DNA of 64,000 nt from Neurospora crassa OR74A (GCF_000182925.2 NC_026507.1:868001-932000), one strand, 5' to 3'; shown: positions 23,030 to 36,915, counted from the stretch's first letter. Numbers and translations are program-made. The notes: generated by a model not told the origin, from the sequence alone.

Positions 23030-24790
23030 TTTCCCCCTCGATAAAAGGAGAAGAGTGCTCGCTATTTACAAAATATTATTAAGTTTAATTATATATATAA
23101 AAGATCCGGTTATTTATTAGAGTCTTTATTTATTCGCCTATATCGAAATTAGCCACCCGGTATAAAACGTACGTCCACCCGAATAGAGTATACCGCTTAA
23201 TAACCTAGTACTAATCCTTTAGTAACTGAATTCGCAACGAGGTATGTGATTGTCAAAATTATTTTCCTTTATCTCCTCGTTCTCGTTTATACGCTGTATA
23301 TCTTAATAAAAATGCTTACGTCCTAGTAGAGAATCCTCTTGCTCCTAGTCGGTAGGAAAATAACTATAGTAAGGAGAGCGGGTAGTAGATAAAGTATCGA
23401 AGCGAGAACTAGAGCGAGCCGTTATTGTGTGAAACTTATTAGACAATCCTGTTAAGCCGTTTCGCCGGTTAGGCCGATGAGACTACTAGAACGCTAGTCG
23501 CAATGAATAGCAGGGTTTTCGTACGGTTGAGCGGCGGTACGTCTTGCGGTAGCGGGCGTTAGGAGACTGAAACCGGGCTTTATACTATTCTAAATTAAGC
23601 GTATAATATTGTAGATCGGTTGGGTGAAATAAAATAGAGGATTCGGGGATCTACCTCCGGTCTTTATATTATATTAAGTAAAGCGTACGGTATTTTAATT
23701 TAGATTAATAAAGTACATTGGAAAGTGGTTAGTGAAAGTAGTTTTTAGATACTAATTTGCTTATTCTTACTACTACTTTTACGCTAAATATAGGAGGGTT
23801 TCGGCTTGTACGAGATTTCTAAAATATTTAATAATAGGATTGGTAGCTAGTTATTGAGCAATATTGGTGGTAATTTTAATAATTGAGCTTGCTCGCGAGA
23901 CTATTAATTCGGTCGGTAAAAAGGGTCGTTAAATTGGGTTTAATTAAGCGTATTATTTAGTAGGTATAAGTAGTAAGGAAGGTAGTATAGGAATTTGCAT
24001 TAGGTTAATAAGGGCTAGTATATTAATTATCCTAATAATATTTAAAAAGGTTATTAGTAAGGAATATATATTTATACTACTAGTACTAGGGGGAATAAGT
24101 ATTTAGGCGGCAATATTAATAGTAGTATTATTCGTTTTAATTCGGGCTATAAATTATTTCTAATTCTTCTTCTATAGTTATAACGATACTCCTTCTTTAA
24201 TTGTAAATAGCTAATTTTAGCGTATTGGGACTAGATAGTTGGCGACTAATTAGTAATACCTACGTAGGACCTATTGAATTTCGCGGTCTGTTGCGTTTAG
24301 ATCGACAATCTATCCTTTGTTATAAATATTATTATTAGTATTAGCGGACTAATTGGGTTTAATTTCGATATGGCCGGTTTCTTTATTTAAATACAATTGC
24401 ACTACTTCAATAAACAGTTTAGCGGCTAAAGGTTAAAGTCTTTCCTTATAGTAAAGTTGCGGTTTATATGTAGTAAATTTAATAATTTAATGTACTTTAC
24501 GTATTAGACTTTCCTTTTAAAAGTTAAAAGCTATTTAAAGGTTTACTTAATTAGTCTTTAATATTATTCAATCTAGCTTTTAAACCGGAATAAATAGTAA
24601 TAAAGTAGTAAAGAAAAAAAAGGATTCCGAAAAGTAAAAGTATAAATACTTAATCTAAAAGGGTAAAAACTAAATAATAATTATAAAATCTAATAAATTG
24701 TTATTAGACCTAACGTATCTCCCCCTTCGACGAAAGGAAGAGACGTAAGGAATAATAAGGTCGGTTTGAAATTGAACTATAGGTACTACT

Positions 24791-25129
24791 TATTACGCGA
24801 AGATATACTTTATAAGTAATGATAATAGAGAATAATAATATAAGTAATTAGTTGCTGGATAGAATAATAGTATGTAACGGTTAACGATAGTCTTATTAAA
24901 GGAGGCTAAAAATAAGAGTTATTACGAACTTTAACCTAGAACTTCGTATACGATTTTACTAAGTATAAGTAAGATAGATGTAAGGTTGGTATGATATAAA
25001 TTAATAATCCGTCAACCTTGACAGAGGTTAACGGGACGAGCACTCTTATATAATAGACTATGCGCTCTAGTGAGCGGCTGCCATAACAAGACAGAGCATC
25101 TAGGTATCTACTAAGAATGCCCTATAACA
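24791..25129. repeat. Right LTR of the small nested element
   Basis: The 339-bp partner of the repeat at 22691. It ends ctataaca next to the second ACCCT target copy. Confidence 0.85.
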
Positions 25130-25134
25130 ACCCT

Positions 25135-25261
25135 CCTTTGAGGAAGGTACCAGCACCGTCAATTAAGCCTATAAAGGCTTGTTGACGAGTAGCAGACTAG
25201 ATAGAGTTCGATAGATTAATTAATAGAGATATTTTTTTAAGCTCTAGCGTTCTATATATTA
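25135..25261 (+). repeat. Second part of the left LTR of the outer element
   Basis: This 127-bp piece together with 22615-22690 makes 203 bp and aligns over its full length with the right LTR at 41189-41391. The two parts are separated by the small nested element. Confidence 0.85.
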
Positions 25262-28200
25262 ATAGTAGTTGCAATTTATTATATTTAATTTAATTAGGAT
25301 TTAAATTAATATACTGTAAAGCGTTGATTAAAGTAAGATTAAAGGTTGAAAGACGGTATATTGGATATTCGGGCTGTTAATAAAACGATAGCTAATTATT
25401 TATTAACGTTTAAATTAATAAATAATTATTAATAATTTACTCTCATTAAGAGAGGTATCGTACTTTTTATTATATACTCGTCCCCAACTAGCCTACTTTA
25501 AATTAATATTATATATAATAAGGCCCCAACCTCCCCTCCCTTAATCCTTATTCTTCGTTTTTCAACTATTAAGTGATATTTTAGTATCTTTTAGCCTCCT
25601 TACCCATTAAACTCTAATAATAATTCTACTTCTATATATTATAGCCTAACGACTTTTATAGTTTAAAGATTTTTATATTAAAAATTTTATATTTATTAAT
25701 CTAACCCTTACTATCGGTTTTACTATTTGTATTAACCTTATTATTAAATTAACCGACGTAGAGAGAGCTTACTTCAAATTCGTAGTAAAATCGAATTAAA
25801 ATTAAAATTTTCAATAGTTTAACTAAACTTAGGTTTATAATATTAGCAAATTGGCAAAAGCCTTGAAAGACATTAAAGTATATATTTATTCATATAGGTT
25901 TATCTTTATATAGTAGCCTCAAACTCCTATATTTTCAGAATAGAATCCTAAATTTCTCCCTATTCTCTAATGATAATTAATATTCCGTTTAAATATCCGC
26001 TTACTAATTATTAATAATTTTCTTCTATAATTCCTTCGCTTTAATTAATTAATTATAAAGTAAATAGTTTATTAAATATTTACTTCCCTCCTACCTATAT
26101 AACTTTAACTTCTCCCTAGTATATACTTCTAAAATTCCAATTTAAACTAAAATTAGGAGTTTAATATTCCCGGTACTATATTGCGTCTATTTACAAATTC
26201 CCCGCTACTTAATACCCTATAAGCCCCTTAGAAAATATAGAATTAATTTTATATCCTAATTGGAAATTATTTAATATACTTAGAATATAATAAGTAGATT
26301 AGGCGGAACCTAATTATATCTTAATAAATTACCTCCTTCTTGCCCCTAAACTTTTTTAAATAATTAAATTAAAGTAATAGCCTATTTATTAGTAAATGTA
26401 CTAACTTAATACCCCCCAAATAATATTTATAATAATAATCTCTTCCTTAGCTTTAATTAGCCAATATAAGCTCTTATAGGTAGCCTATAAACCTTAATAG
26501 GTTTATAATTAGGATAGAAGACCCTACCTTCAACTTTATAATAAACTTTTCTAAATTGATAGAAAACCTTATAAATACGAATAATTTAATTTTTACCTTT
26601 AAAATTATATAAATTAAATACTTTAATTCCGAAATTAAAGTCGAAGGAGACGATGCCTCTATTATAATTAGTAATAATATTCATTATAATAATGTTTTAG
26701 TCTTTTAGGATTTGGTTATAGTTAATATTAATAATAATAATAAAAGGGACTATATTAAGAAGAACCTCTATTAATTATTTAGAGGTATAATATAGTAATA
26801 GTATATAATTTAAATTTTAGATTATAAGCGTATTAAATTTAGAACGTTATTAAATAAGTAGAGGAAGGTACTATTCGAATTTTTCGGTATAAATTCTATT
26901 AAAGTAATAATTAAATTAATAAATTACTACTATTCTTATAACGATTATATAAGCGGCAAATCTTTTAGAATTTACGTTATAATATAAATAAAGTTTATAA
27001 AATTATTAATTAAAGGTATAGATTCTTATTAGAATATACCCTGGCCTTTAATAAATTTACCCTTAACCGTTGAATGTACGTAAGTTATACGAGTAGATTA
27101 ATACTACTAAGATTTTAGTTAAAATATATACCAATCTACTAAATTATAAATTAAATACGGCTTCTTCTATATTAATAATACTAAATACTAATATAGAATC
27201 TAGGATTATAGAAATTAATTATATTATCATTAATAGTAGTATAGAGGCTTTCGTAAAATATAATTCTTATTAATTTTAATATAAAGATAGAGATAAAGTA
27301 AAAGAAGTAGATAGAAGTAAATTAGATAGGGGCGGCGATAAATATATATCCGGTAGTGGAAGTAAATAGAGATAGAATAAGTAGGAGAAGTAAGGCTATA
27401 GATATAGAGGTATATTATAGAGGTTAGGGAAGCTATTGAAGTAATATATTAGATTATTTAAAAGGAGATTTAGAAGATGGAGGAAATTAAATTGAGAGGG
27501 GGAATATAGTTATACTATAGAAGAGTTTATTAATAAAGAAGATAGTAATAAGGAGGAATTGGAGGAATATTTAAAGGAGTATAGTTATATTTTTAAAGGA
27601 GAAATTTTAGAGGAGGACGAAGAGTTAATTTATAATCCGGAGGAAATTATTAATATATTTTTATTTACTTATTTGTTAGTCCTCGTTAAAAATAAATATT
27701 AATTATATTAGAAGTACTAAATGAATTTTAATTTAAGAAGTATGTTTATAATATATATATTATTAAATATTTATAGTTCCGGGAGAAAGAAAAAGAAGGT
27801 AATAATATTACTATCCGAATATACGGTATAACCTCCTACTATAAATATTAAATTTAAAATAGAAGATATTATTAAGGTAAGGTTTATACTCCCGTTAAAT
27901 AATAGTTATATTAGAAGAAATTTCTATTATAAAATTAAAATTAAGATTGGTACTGAAATTGAAAGTATTTATATCGATTCTAAATATTTGATAGTAATAA
28001 TCGATAGGCGTTTTTTAGAAAAATATTGGCCGGAAGTTAAAGTAATTAAAATAGTTCTACGCTTAATACACCGCGTAGGGAAAAGTAAAATTACTATTAA
28101 CGAATAAATTAATATTATATTTCAAATCCCTAGAGTAGTTAATAGTATTAAAGTTATAAGTTAATTTACCGTTACAATATAACTTACCGTAGGCCTTAGC

Positions 28201-30186
28201 CCGAATATACTCTTCGGTATTAAATTCCTTAATTTAAACTATACGACTACTAACTATCCCTATTAATTAATTATATTCGAATCATATAGGGGCCTTATTT
28301 TTCCCTTTAAATCTATTTTAAAATTAATACCTATATAATATAGAGTAGTAACCCTAGCTAAAACCGTTATTCTATTGTACTTAACTATATAAATTTAAAT
28401 TAACTATAGAAACCTCCTTAAAACTAATATTAATAGATCCCTATACGAATATATACTTTATAGGATTATTAATAGAGTAATTAATTAATTAGTATATACG
28501 GACTTAATCTAAACTATTATAATTAATAATATAACTAATATATATAAAATTATCGGTTGTAAAAAGAAGGTCGGCGTTATTAAAGACTTTAAGGATAATA
28601 GATTTATATTTACTAATTAAGAGAAAGTAACTTTAATTAATTTAGTAATAAAAACTATTACTACTAATTATTTTATCTTTAATAATATAGTAGAGAAGTT
28701 GGTAGATATTAATAAAGAGATTATATATAAAGTTTTTAACGAAATATTTAAAGTAAATAACCTTAGTATTAAGAACCTAATTCCTAAATTAGAGGATAAG
28801 GAAAAGAGGAAGGCGAAATTAATATTAAAATTAGCGGTATTGAATATATTTTATAAAAAAACTAAGTTTATAACCTTTAAAAAGAGTAATAAAAATATTA
28901 AATTTATTAAGCTAAATATAAAACCTTATTCGGACGAAAGCTTCCCTATCCTCGGGAGTATTATTAATAGTAACCCGGAAAGTACTATCGACCTAATCTA
29001 ACCGTACGACCTCCCCAGAAAACCCCTACCTAAAGTATTTAAAGAATATAAAAAATTAAAGATAAGGAGGCCCAAAAGTATCCCTACGGTAATAATTAAG
29101 GACGGTATCTATATTGCTAATATTAATTAAAAATTAATTAAATAATTAAAGAAGATTATTAATAATTTTAATTATTGGGGCGGCGAAGGTATAGTTAAGA
29201 TAGACGAGGATGAGTATTTTTATATTAATTTAGTAGAAGGCTAGTAGAATAAGAAGGTTGGGGCGTAATTTTATAGGTTAGGGTTCGAAGAGTAAAAGGT
29301 AATTAACGATACCTTCGGTAAATTACGGGATTAAAATAAATTACTATTTATAAAATACCTTGCCCCCTTTAGATATTTAATATTCGTTATTTAGAGAACT
29401 ATTGACGGCGTTAGAAAGGGAAGGGTAGTTATTAACTTTAGGGCTTTAAACCTTATAATAATCTTTAATATTTATCCCTTACTTAATTAGGAAGAGATTA
29501 TTAATACCTTTATTAACTATATATTCTTTATAGCCCTTAATATATTAGCCTTTTTCTATTAACTCCTAGTATAGTTTTAATATTAAAACTATATAGTATT
29601 AGTTATTTATTAAAGTCTAAAGGTTAACTTCATTACTTTAATAGGTTTTAAGAATTTACTATCCTACGCCTAATAGTTTATAAATAAATAGTTACATAAA
29701 TATAAGGATTTTTACTAAATTTATATTAATAATGTAATTATTTTTAATAAGATAGTAGAAGAGTATATTAAATACGTCCAAAAGGTATCAACCGTCTTCC
29801 AAATAGTTAATTTGGGTATTAACCTATAAAGGTCCTTTTTTAAATTCTCCTTAATTAAACTATTAGGTTTTTATATTAATAGGCTAGGGCTTTTAATAAT
29901 AGTTAATAAGGTGGAGGTATTAGCTAAATTCAAAATACTTAGTATACTAAATAATTTAGAAATATACTTGGGTATAACCGGCTTTTTAAAGTAATTTATC
30001 CCCTTCTATAAATAAAAAGCTAAACCGTTAAAAGATAAGAAAATATCGATATTAAAGACCGGCCGAGAAGACGGAACGTTACCTATTGGTAAGTCGAAGG
30101 TTATTCGAAAGAATTATATATTTAAAACTAAATTTATATTAATTAAATAAGGAAAAGAAGCCTTCCGAATTGTTAGGAACGTAGGC

Positions 30187-30286
30187 NNNNNNNNNNNNNN
30201 NNNNNNNNNNNNNNNNNNNNNNNNNNNNNNNNNNNNNNNNNNNNNNNNNNNNNNNNNNNNNNNNNNNNNNNNNNNNNNNNNNNNNN
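30187..30286. other. Assembly gap (100 N), probably spurious
   Basis: The bases before the gap (30113-30186) and after it (30287-30358) are the same sequence of about 72-74 nt apart from two single-base length differences. The gap therefore probably separates two overlapping contig ends rather than missing sequence. Confidence 0.85.
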
Positions 30287-30342
30287 ATTATATATTTAAA
30301 ACTAAATTTATATTAATTAATAAGGAAAAGAACCTTCCGAAT

Positions 30343-30684
30343 TGTTAGGAACGTAGGCGAAAAGTAAGCTGAGGTAACTACAGTCGTGGCTATACGTAGG
30401 GGACGGTAAGTTAGGGGTTAATTTAAAGATGTATTAATAGCTACCGACTATAATAAACTATACTTCGTTGAACCTTTTTTATACCTATATAAACTCTATT
30501 TATCCGCTAACGAATATTATAGAGCCTCGTATTAATTTAGCGCCTCGGCGTAGTGCCGGATTATCTTTCCTACGAGCCCAACCCGATATAGGCGTTATTA
30601 TTAGTAATCCTACGCATTAATTAACGAAGGGGAGCAATAGCCGCTAAGGTACTTCTATATATGAATTCTTAACCTCCTAATACA
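30343..30684 (-). repeat. LTR (3' copy) of the second nested element
   Basis: About 342 bp, from tgttag to a taca end just before the tract atcccccccctt. The start matches 36765-36815. The right copy is mostly hidden in the gap at 36816. Confidence 0.65.
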
Positions 30685-30899
30685 ATCCCCCCCCTTATAG
30701 GTTCTATCCTCGGAACCTTTACAATTTATAGTAGATCCTAATTAAATAGTAGAGGGCGTTAGTATTATACTATTATAATATTATTAGGCTATCTTACTAG
30801 CGAAGGTACAATATCTTCGCCCTTTAGTTCCGGCGAACTATTATTCGTAATAACCGCCAACGCCGTATTCTAAATATTATAGCTACTTCGCTACTAGCG

Positions 30900-31290
30900 A
30901 GCCGTCTACTAGAATATTAGTATTATAATATCCCTTTTCCTAAATTCTAAATATAAATACGAAGCCGCTTGCCCGAATATCGGTATTATAATATTTATTT
31001 TTATAAACTCCAAATATAGTAACGAAACCGCCTGCTAAAATATCGGTATTGCAATATCTATTCTTACGAACTCCAAATGTAGCGAACCGCCCGCTAGAAC
31101 ATCGGTATTATAATATTTATTTTTATAAATTCTAAATATAAATACGAAACCGCCTACTAGAATATTAGTATTATAATATCTATTTTTACAAACTCCAAAT
31201 ATAGCGAACCGCCCGCTAGAATATTAGTATTATAATATCCATTCTCCTAAATTCTAATACAGATACAAAACCGGTATTAAATCCAACTAT
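30900..31290. repeat. Minisatellite with a period of about 62 bp
   Basis: About six tandem units, each with accgcc(c/t)gctagaa, a (g/a)gtattataatat core and a ctccaaatatag-like end. It lies between the 3' LTR and the coding traces of the second nested element and runs up to the gap at 31308. Short units probably caused that gap. Confidence 0.7.
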
Positions 31291-31307
31291 CTAGCGTACC
31301 GCCTACT

Positions 31308-31407
31308 NNNNNNNNNNNNNNNNNNNNNNNNNNNNNNNNNNNNNNNNNNNNNNNNNNNNNNNNNNNNNNNNNNNNNNNNNNNNNNNNNNNNNNNNNNNNN
31401 NNNNNNN
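31308..31407. other. Assembly gap (100 N)
   Basis: A placeholder gap between two tandem-repeat tracts in the second nested element. Its true size is unknown. Confidence 0.95.
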
Positions 31408-31414
31408 CTCTAAT

Positions 31415-31720
31415 TTACCTCTTTATTCTATATTTCTACTTTATATCCCTATTTTACAATTTACATTTATATTTTATATTTATATTTTACATCTACGTTT
31501 TATATTTATATTTTACGTTTCACATTTACATTTTACATCTCTACTTTATATTTTACATCTTATATCTATATTTTACGTCTTTACTTTATATTTTACGTCT
31601 TATATTTACGTTTTACGTCTCTACTTTACGTTTTACATCTTACATCTACGTTTTACATCTCTATTTTATATTTTACATTTTATATTTATATTTTATATTT
31701 CTATTCTACGTTTTTAAATA
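31415..31720. repeat. Low-complexity tandem tract (TTTTACATCT-type units)
   Basis: A pyrimidine-rich run of irregular units of about 10-20 bp, such as ttttacatct, ttttatattt and ctactttacg, repeated throughout. It lies in the second nested element, just after the gap. Confidence 0.7.
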
Positions 31721-33666
31721 ATTATTATTCTCCTTCCTCTACCTAATTAACTCTTATTAATTTAATAGTTAGCCCGCTATTAATATACTACTATTATATT
31801 TCCTTAGCTTTATATTCTTTAAAAAAGTCTAGGCAATTTATATCCTCTTATAAGATTTATAAATTTTTATTGTCCGGATACCCTTTCTATTTAACCTAGA
31901 ACTAATATTAATAGCCGGATCTACGATACTTTATAATCGCTTTAACTTTATACTAAATATTATCCTCTTTAATATTTACAATTTCCCCTCGTAGTACCGC
32001 TATAGCGGGATCCTTATAGTACGGTTCTAATAGAATAATAAGGAATATTAAATAAATTTAGTAATATATAAGGAATATAAATCGGTATACTATCTTCTTT
32101 TCCTTAATAACCTTAGTAATTTAGAAGGGTCCTAAAAACTTATCTATTAATTTAGTATTTAAGTAACGTTATTTAATATACTTCGTATTAAATAAAATCC
32201 AACTTCTAATATCGAATTCCTTTAGCTTTTGAACTTTATTATACTATTTTATATACCCTTAATTAATAACCTCTAAAGTTACTACAATTTCTACCCGCTT
32301 GCAAAGTAATTCGTTAATCTAATTAGTAACTACTATTAATAAAACTATCCTCCGCCTTCGTTCTGGGTCTATTAATCCCCGAAAATAATACTTTAAGAGT
32401 AATTCTAAAGGGGATTTTCTAATAATAGTATAGAAATAATTATTATACGTCTATTATACTAGTATAATTTTTTCGGCTTAATCGACCTATTCTATATCGT
32501 AGAAGATTCGAAGGTATAATTCCAAATTCTAATTTTACTTCTCTATTTATTTATCCGTTTAGGAGTATTAGGCCGTATTAAAGCGTTTATAAATATTTAG
32601 GAATTCGTAATAAATCTTCTAAAATTAGTTCGTAAAAAAGCTACCTCTATTTAATATAATTAAATCCGGGAAGCTAAATTACTAAAAGACATTTCGCTAG
32701 AAGAGGAATATAAATTATTGGGTATTAATTGTCTTTTATATAAGGATATATAGGGCGTATTTAGTAAAGTAGTTAATAATAATAAGAATTATATTATAAA
32801 TCCGATTAAATATAGGGTTGAATAATTTTAATACTCTAATAATAAAATTGTACGAAATATTTTATTAAAGGATAGTAGGGATAAATAGTAACCCTAATAG
32901 CCTATATAGCCGGTAATTATATAATTTAACCTTCTAATATACTAAATATTCATAGACGTATAATTTAATATTAATTATAATAGTAGGTTAATAATAGAAT
33001 TAATTAATATATTTTAATATTTTCTTTTAACCTAAATATCCGACTATTACTATATCGTAGTAGGCGTAGAATAATTCGGCCTATATCCATTCTAGAATAT
33101 AAATTTAATATTAATACCGTAACGTTCCGTTTTCCCCTATCTTCTAATTCTTCGCTCACCTCCCCCCTTCGCTATTTTTCTATACTTCCTTAATAATAAA
33201 TAAATCCTCCTTCTATACTTCTAATAATTATTACCCTAATAATAGTAGCTACTCTTTATCCTTCTACACCCTTACTACTACTATATACCCGCTAATATTT
33301 CCTATAATAATACTTTTATCTTCCCTCCTTAATTTAATAGTAGCCTCGCTTATAAACCTTACCCTCTTCCTTACTACTTTATCCTCTCTACTATTACTTT
33401 CAACTTCCTTTTACTTCCTTTCCTCCCTTTATTTATCCTCCCCCTACAAATTCCGCTTTTTTTTCTACAATTCGGCCCTTTCGTCTTCTAACGCTTAACC
33501 TTCTTCTATTTTACTTATATTCTATTACTATTCCCTTTCTTCTACCGCCGTCCTCTAAACCTCCTTTCCAATTAAAATTACTTATTTTATTAGCACTCTC
33601 AATACCTAACTTTCTTTTATCGCCCAACCCTTTTCTTTATTCCCTTTAATAACCTTTATTAATAAG

Positions 33667-33766
33667 NNNNNNNNNNNNNNNNNNNNNNNNNNNNNNNNNN
33701 NNNNNNNNNNNNNNNNNNNNNNNNNNNNNNNNNNNNNNNNNNNNNNNNNNNNNNNNNNNNNNNNNN
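33667..33766. other. Assembly gap (100 N)
   Basis: A placeholder gap in the second nested element, between a pyrimidine-rich tract and the pol traces. Confidence 0.95.
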
Positions 33767-35310
33767 TAACGCTAGGTCGAAGTAGTATAATATAGGAGCT
33801 TCCTAAAATAGCTTTTTAAATTCCTCGAATACTTTTTCTACTTCTATTATAAATTCGAACAACCTCTATTTATTCCCCTTTAGTAATTCTATTAGGGGTA
33901 TAGTTACTTTAGAATATAATGTTATAAAGTATTAATAAAACCCTATAAACCCTAAGAAAATTTAAATATTATAAATATTCGCCGGAACCTCCTATTCTAC
34001 AATTACTACTACCTTCTCTAAATCTATTAATATACCTTCTAGGGAAATAATATATCTTAAAAACGATACCCGCTTTATATAAAACTCGTACTTACTTAAA
34101 TTTACGTAAAGGTTATAATTTTATAACTATTAAAAGATTTCCTTAATATAATTAATATAATCTTCTTTATTCTTATTATAAATTAGAATATTATTAAAGT
34201 AAATAATATATATTATATCTATTAACCCTACTAATATATTATTAATATACATTTAAAATATTACTAATATATTCGCTAATTCTATTAGTATAATTAAAAA
34301 TTTATAGTACCCGTACTTCGTACGAAACGCCGTCTTCTCTTCATTTTTCTCTCAAATCCGAATCCTATAGTACGTATCCTTCAAATCCAACTTTATAAAA
34401 ACCTTAACTAATAATAACTAATTAAAAATCTTCTAAATAAGAAGTAACGCTATCTAATTCTTTTTCGTAACCTTATTTAGCGCCCTAAAATTAATATAAA
34501 ACCTTAACTTTCTACCCTTCTTTAAAATAAAAATAATAAGGGCGCCCGCTAGGTTAATAGAAGGATAAATTTATCCTTTCTAGAGTACTTCCGCTAACTA
34601 TTTGTACAATACTTCTAATTCTTTAATATTCAATATATAAATTAATCCTTAAAGCGCTAATTCCCCTTCAACTAAATTAATATAATATTCTAACCAATTA
34701 TATTAGGGTAGGGGTATAACCGAAGCTTCAAATACTAATTAGAACTCTTTGTACTCCAATAGAATAATCGGCTTAAAGACAGTAAATTTACTTTTTATTT
34801 CCTTTAATAATTCTAAGGGTTATAGTAACACTAATTTCGCAGTAGGTACTAAGGTAGAATAAATATTATTAAATACTACTCGAAAAACCTTTACTAAGGG
34901 GATAAGGACTAAAAGTAATTCGGCTAACTCTATTATAATAGGTAAGGCTACGAACTCTAATACTAAGGAAAAGGGGATTTTGAATAAGATATTTATATAT
35001 ATAAGAAGGCAAAAACCTTCCTTTACCCTTACTATTTCCTAAGGGTTTAATAGTAGAATTAAATCCTACTAAGGCCCCGCTAGGACAGTTATAGTGTTGT
35101 ATATTTCCTTTGCCAATATTATATTTAATACAAAATCGCCGGCTTTAATACAAAATTAAAACAATTATTGTTGCTAATCGATATCGGGGTTCTACTTATA
35201 AAATTAGGAGTAACTAAGGATAACTTCTACAACCAGGGATTTAATTATAGTAAAAGTAATTTGCTTCGTCCGCTTAGTATTATAGGAATTATATATTTTA
35301 ATAAAATAAA

Positions 35311-35410
35311 NNNNNNNNNNNNNNNNNNNNNNNNNNNNNNNNNNNNNNNNNNNNNNNNNNNNNNNNNNNNNNNNNNNNNNNNNNNNNNNNNNNNNNNNNN
35401 NNNNNNNNNN
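35311..35410. other. Assembly gap (100 N)
   Basis: A placeholder gap in the second nested element. A frame running through it is an artefact of the N run. Confidence 0.95.
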
Positions 35411-36815
35411 TATTATATTATATTCGTAGTAGGTATTTAGTAACTTTGGTTAAATATATTAGTTATATATATAACCTTTCTAATAATAAAGGAAATAAAT
35501 AAAATTAAGGTTTATTTAGAAAGTAGTAGGGGGGCAACGGGGAAAATCGGAAGAGTTATTACTATAGGACGACTAAGAAGGAATATTCGAAGAAGAAGTA
35601 GGAAGGTACGAAAACGAAGAAAACAATAGAATATACCTTAAAGATATTTAATTTTAGCAACGCGATATAAATAGTTCGATACTCTCCAAGCCTTCTAACT
35701 ATTCTATATGCGCTACTACTTCGTTTATTATATTAATACCGGCTATTAAGAGGATGCCTTATTTAAAAAAGGAGCGTAATTAGTTAGCCTAAATAATAAC
35801 CTAAATATATTCCAATTAATTATATAATAGATTAAATTCTTTAGTATAATAGCGGTTATAGAAGTTATAAACAATTTCCGAAGCACCTTACTATATATAT
35901 TTAAACTTATTAAAAATAAATTATTTAATAACTTAGGTATTACTATTATATTTAATTTCTAAGAAAGTATAGAGGTCGCTTTACGTAGGCGTATTACGAA
36001 TAGTATTATACTTAAACTTACTATAGAGAGCTAATATATATTTAATTTATATATTCTTAGGATTACCCTTAATATAATTAATAATAAATAAAAGGGAAGT
36101 ATAGGGGTATTTTTAGAAATACGTATTGACGTTGTAAAGGTAATTCTATAATTATAAGAAGCTTTCGCTAATAAATTTAATAATATTATATTTAGAATAA
36201 TATTTAATACGGGCCAGCGTAGCTACAATTAATAAAGGAATAGTTACGGCGGCGGCTACCGACGAAAGGGTAATAAAAGGAAGTATAATAGAAATATGAA
36301 TTTAATTATAAAAAAAGTAATCCTAATAATAGAACCCAATAGGGATAGGGGGGTAGTTTCCTACCGAATTTTGTTCGGCGAAGCTTATAAAAGCGAACTA
36401 CTCCTATTAGGATATATACGAGGGGAAATAGTTAAAGAGGAATTTAATTACAACGAACCGAAATTCGAATAATTACTACTTATATACAAACTTATTGGCT
36501 TCTAAAATTTAAGGGTACAATCGAAGAGCCTAAAGTAGCGTAGGGGGGTAATCTTCATTATTATTTTCTTCGATAAATTCTACAATAGACTAATATTATT
36601 ATAATAAAGGCGGAGGGGGCTAAATTGTTTTAATTATAGTAACTACGGGGGTAACAATACGAGAGGGGCGAAGAATAGCCTTAATAGTATAAGAAATAGA
36701 CCGGCCGCTACGTATATACATTTTAATAGTACCGGTTCAACTCCCGGAAGAAGAGCTATCAATTTATTAGGAACGTAGGCGAAAAGTAGGCTGAAATAAC
36801 TACAATCGTAGCCAC

Positions 36816-36915
36816 NNNNNNNNNNNNNNNNNNNNNNNNNNNNNNNNNNNNNNNNNNNNNNNNNNNNNNNNNNNNNNNNNNNNNNNNNNNNNNNNNNNNN
36901 NNNNNNNNNNNNNNN
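36816..36915. other. Assembly gap (100 N) inside an LTR
   Basis: It begins 51 bp into the right LTR of the second nested element. If that LTR matches the left copy (about 342 bp), the gap stands for about 290 bp rather than 100. Confidence 0.85.

Larger units (their letters stand above)
22691..25129. mobile_element. Small LTR element nested in the left LTR of the outer element, fossil
   Basis: Two LTRs of 339 bp each (22691-23029 and 24791-25129) enclose 1.76 kb. The target duplication ACCCT (22686-22690 and 25130-25134) lies inside the left LTR of the outer element. Removing the element together with one copy of ACCCT leaves a host LTR of exactly 203 bp, equal to the right copy. The interior is too short for a full pol region and I see no coding trace, so it is probably a non-autonomous (TRIM- or LARD-like) element. 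It is broken and AT-rich. It is younger than the outer insertion because it lies within it. Orientation is not resolved. Confidence 0.85.
30343..36915 (-). mobile_element. Second nested Ty3/Gypsy LTR element, reverse orientation, fossil
   Basis: A terminal repeat starting at 30343 (tgttaggaacgtaggcgaaa) recurs at 36765, where it runs 51 bp into an assembly gap. The left LTR ends near 30684 (about 342 bp) and is followed by a C-rich tract that is the polypurine tract of a minus-strand element. Reverse-transcriptase traces are visible on the minus strand at about 34.1-34.7 kb, with RNase H traces near 33.9 kb. It sits in the pol region of the outer element. The bases on either side (cgaat at 30338, gaat at 36916) fit a 5-bp target duplication. 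It is broken with very many defects, is AT-rich and contains three further gaps. It is younger than its host element. Confidence 0.75.

Noticed and set aside
28699-29001. 100-codon Lys-rich frame in the AT-rich block
   Set aside because: Part of the fossil outer element; its openness in AT-rich sequence is not evidence of a working gene.
30900-31720. CRISPR-like repeat array
   Set aside because: The repeats have no unique spacers and lie in a fungal retroelement; they are ordinary tandem repeats.
35168-35440. Frame running through an N gap
   Set aside because: An artefact of translating 100 N bases as unknown residues. The same holds for the frame at 36759-36959.
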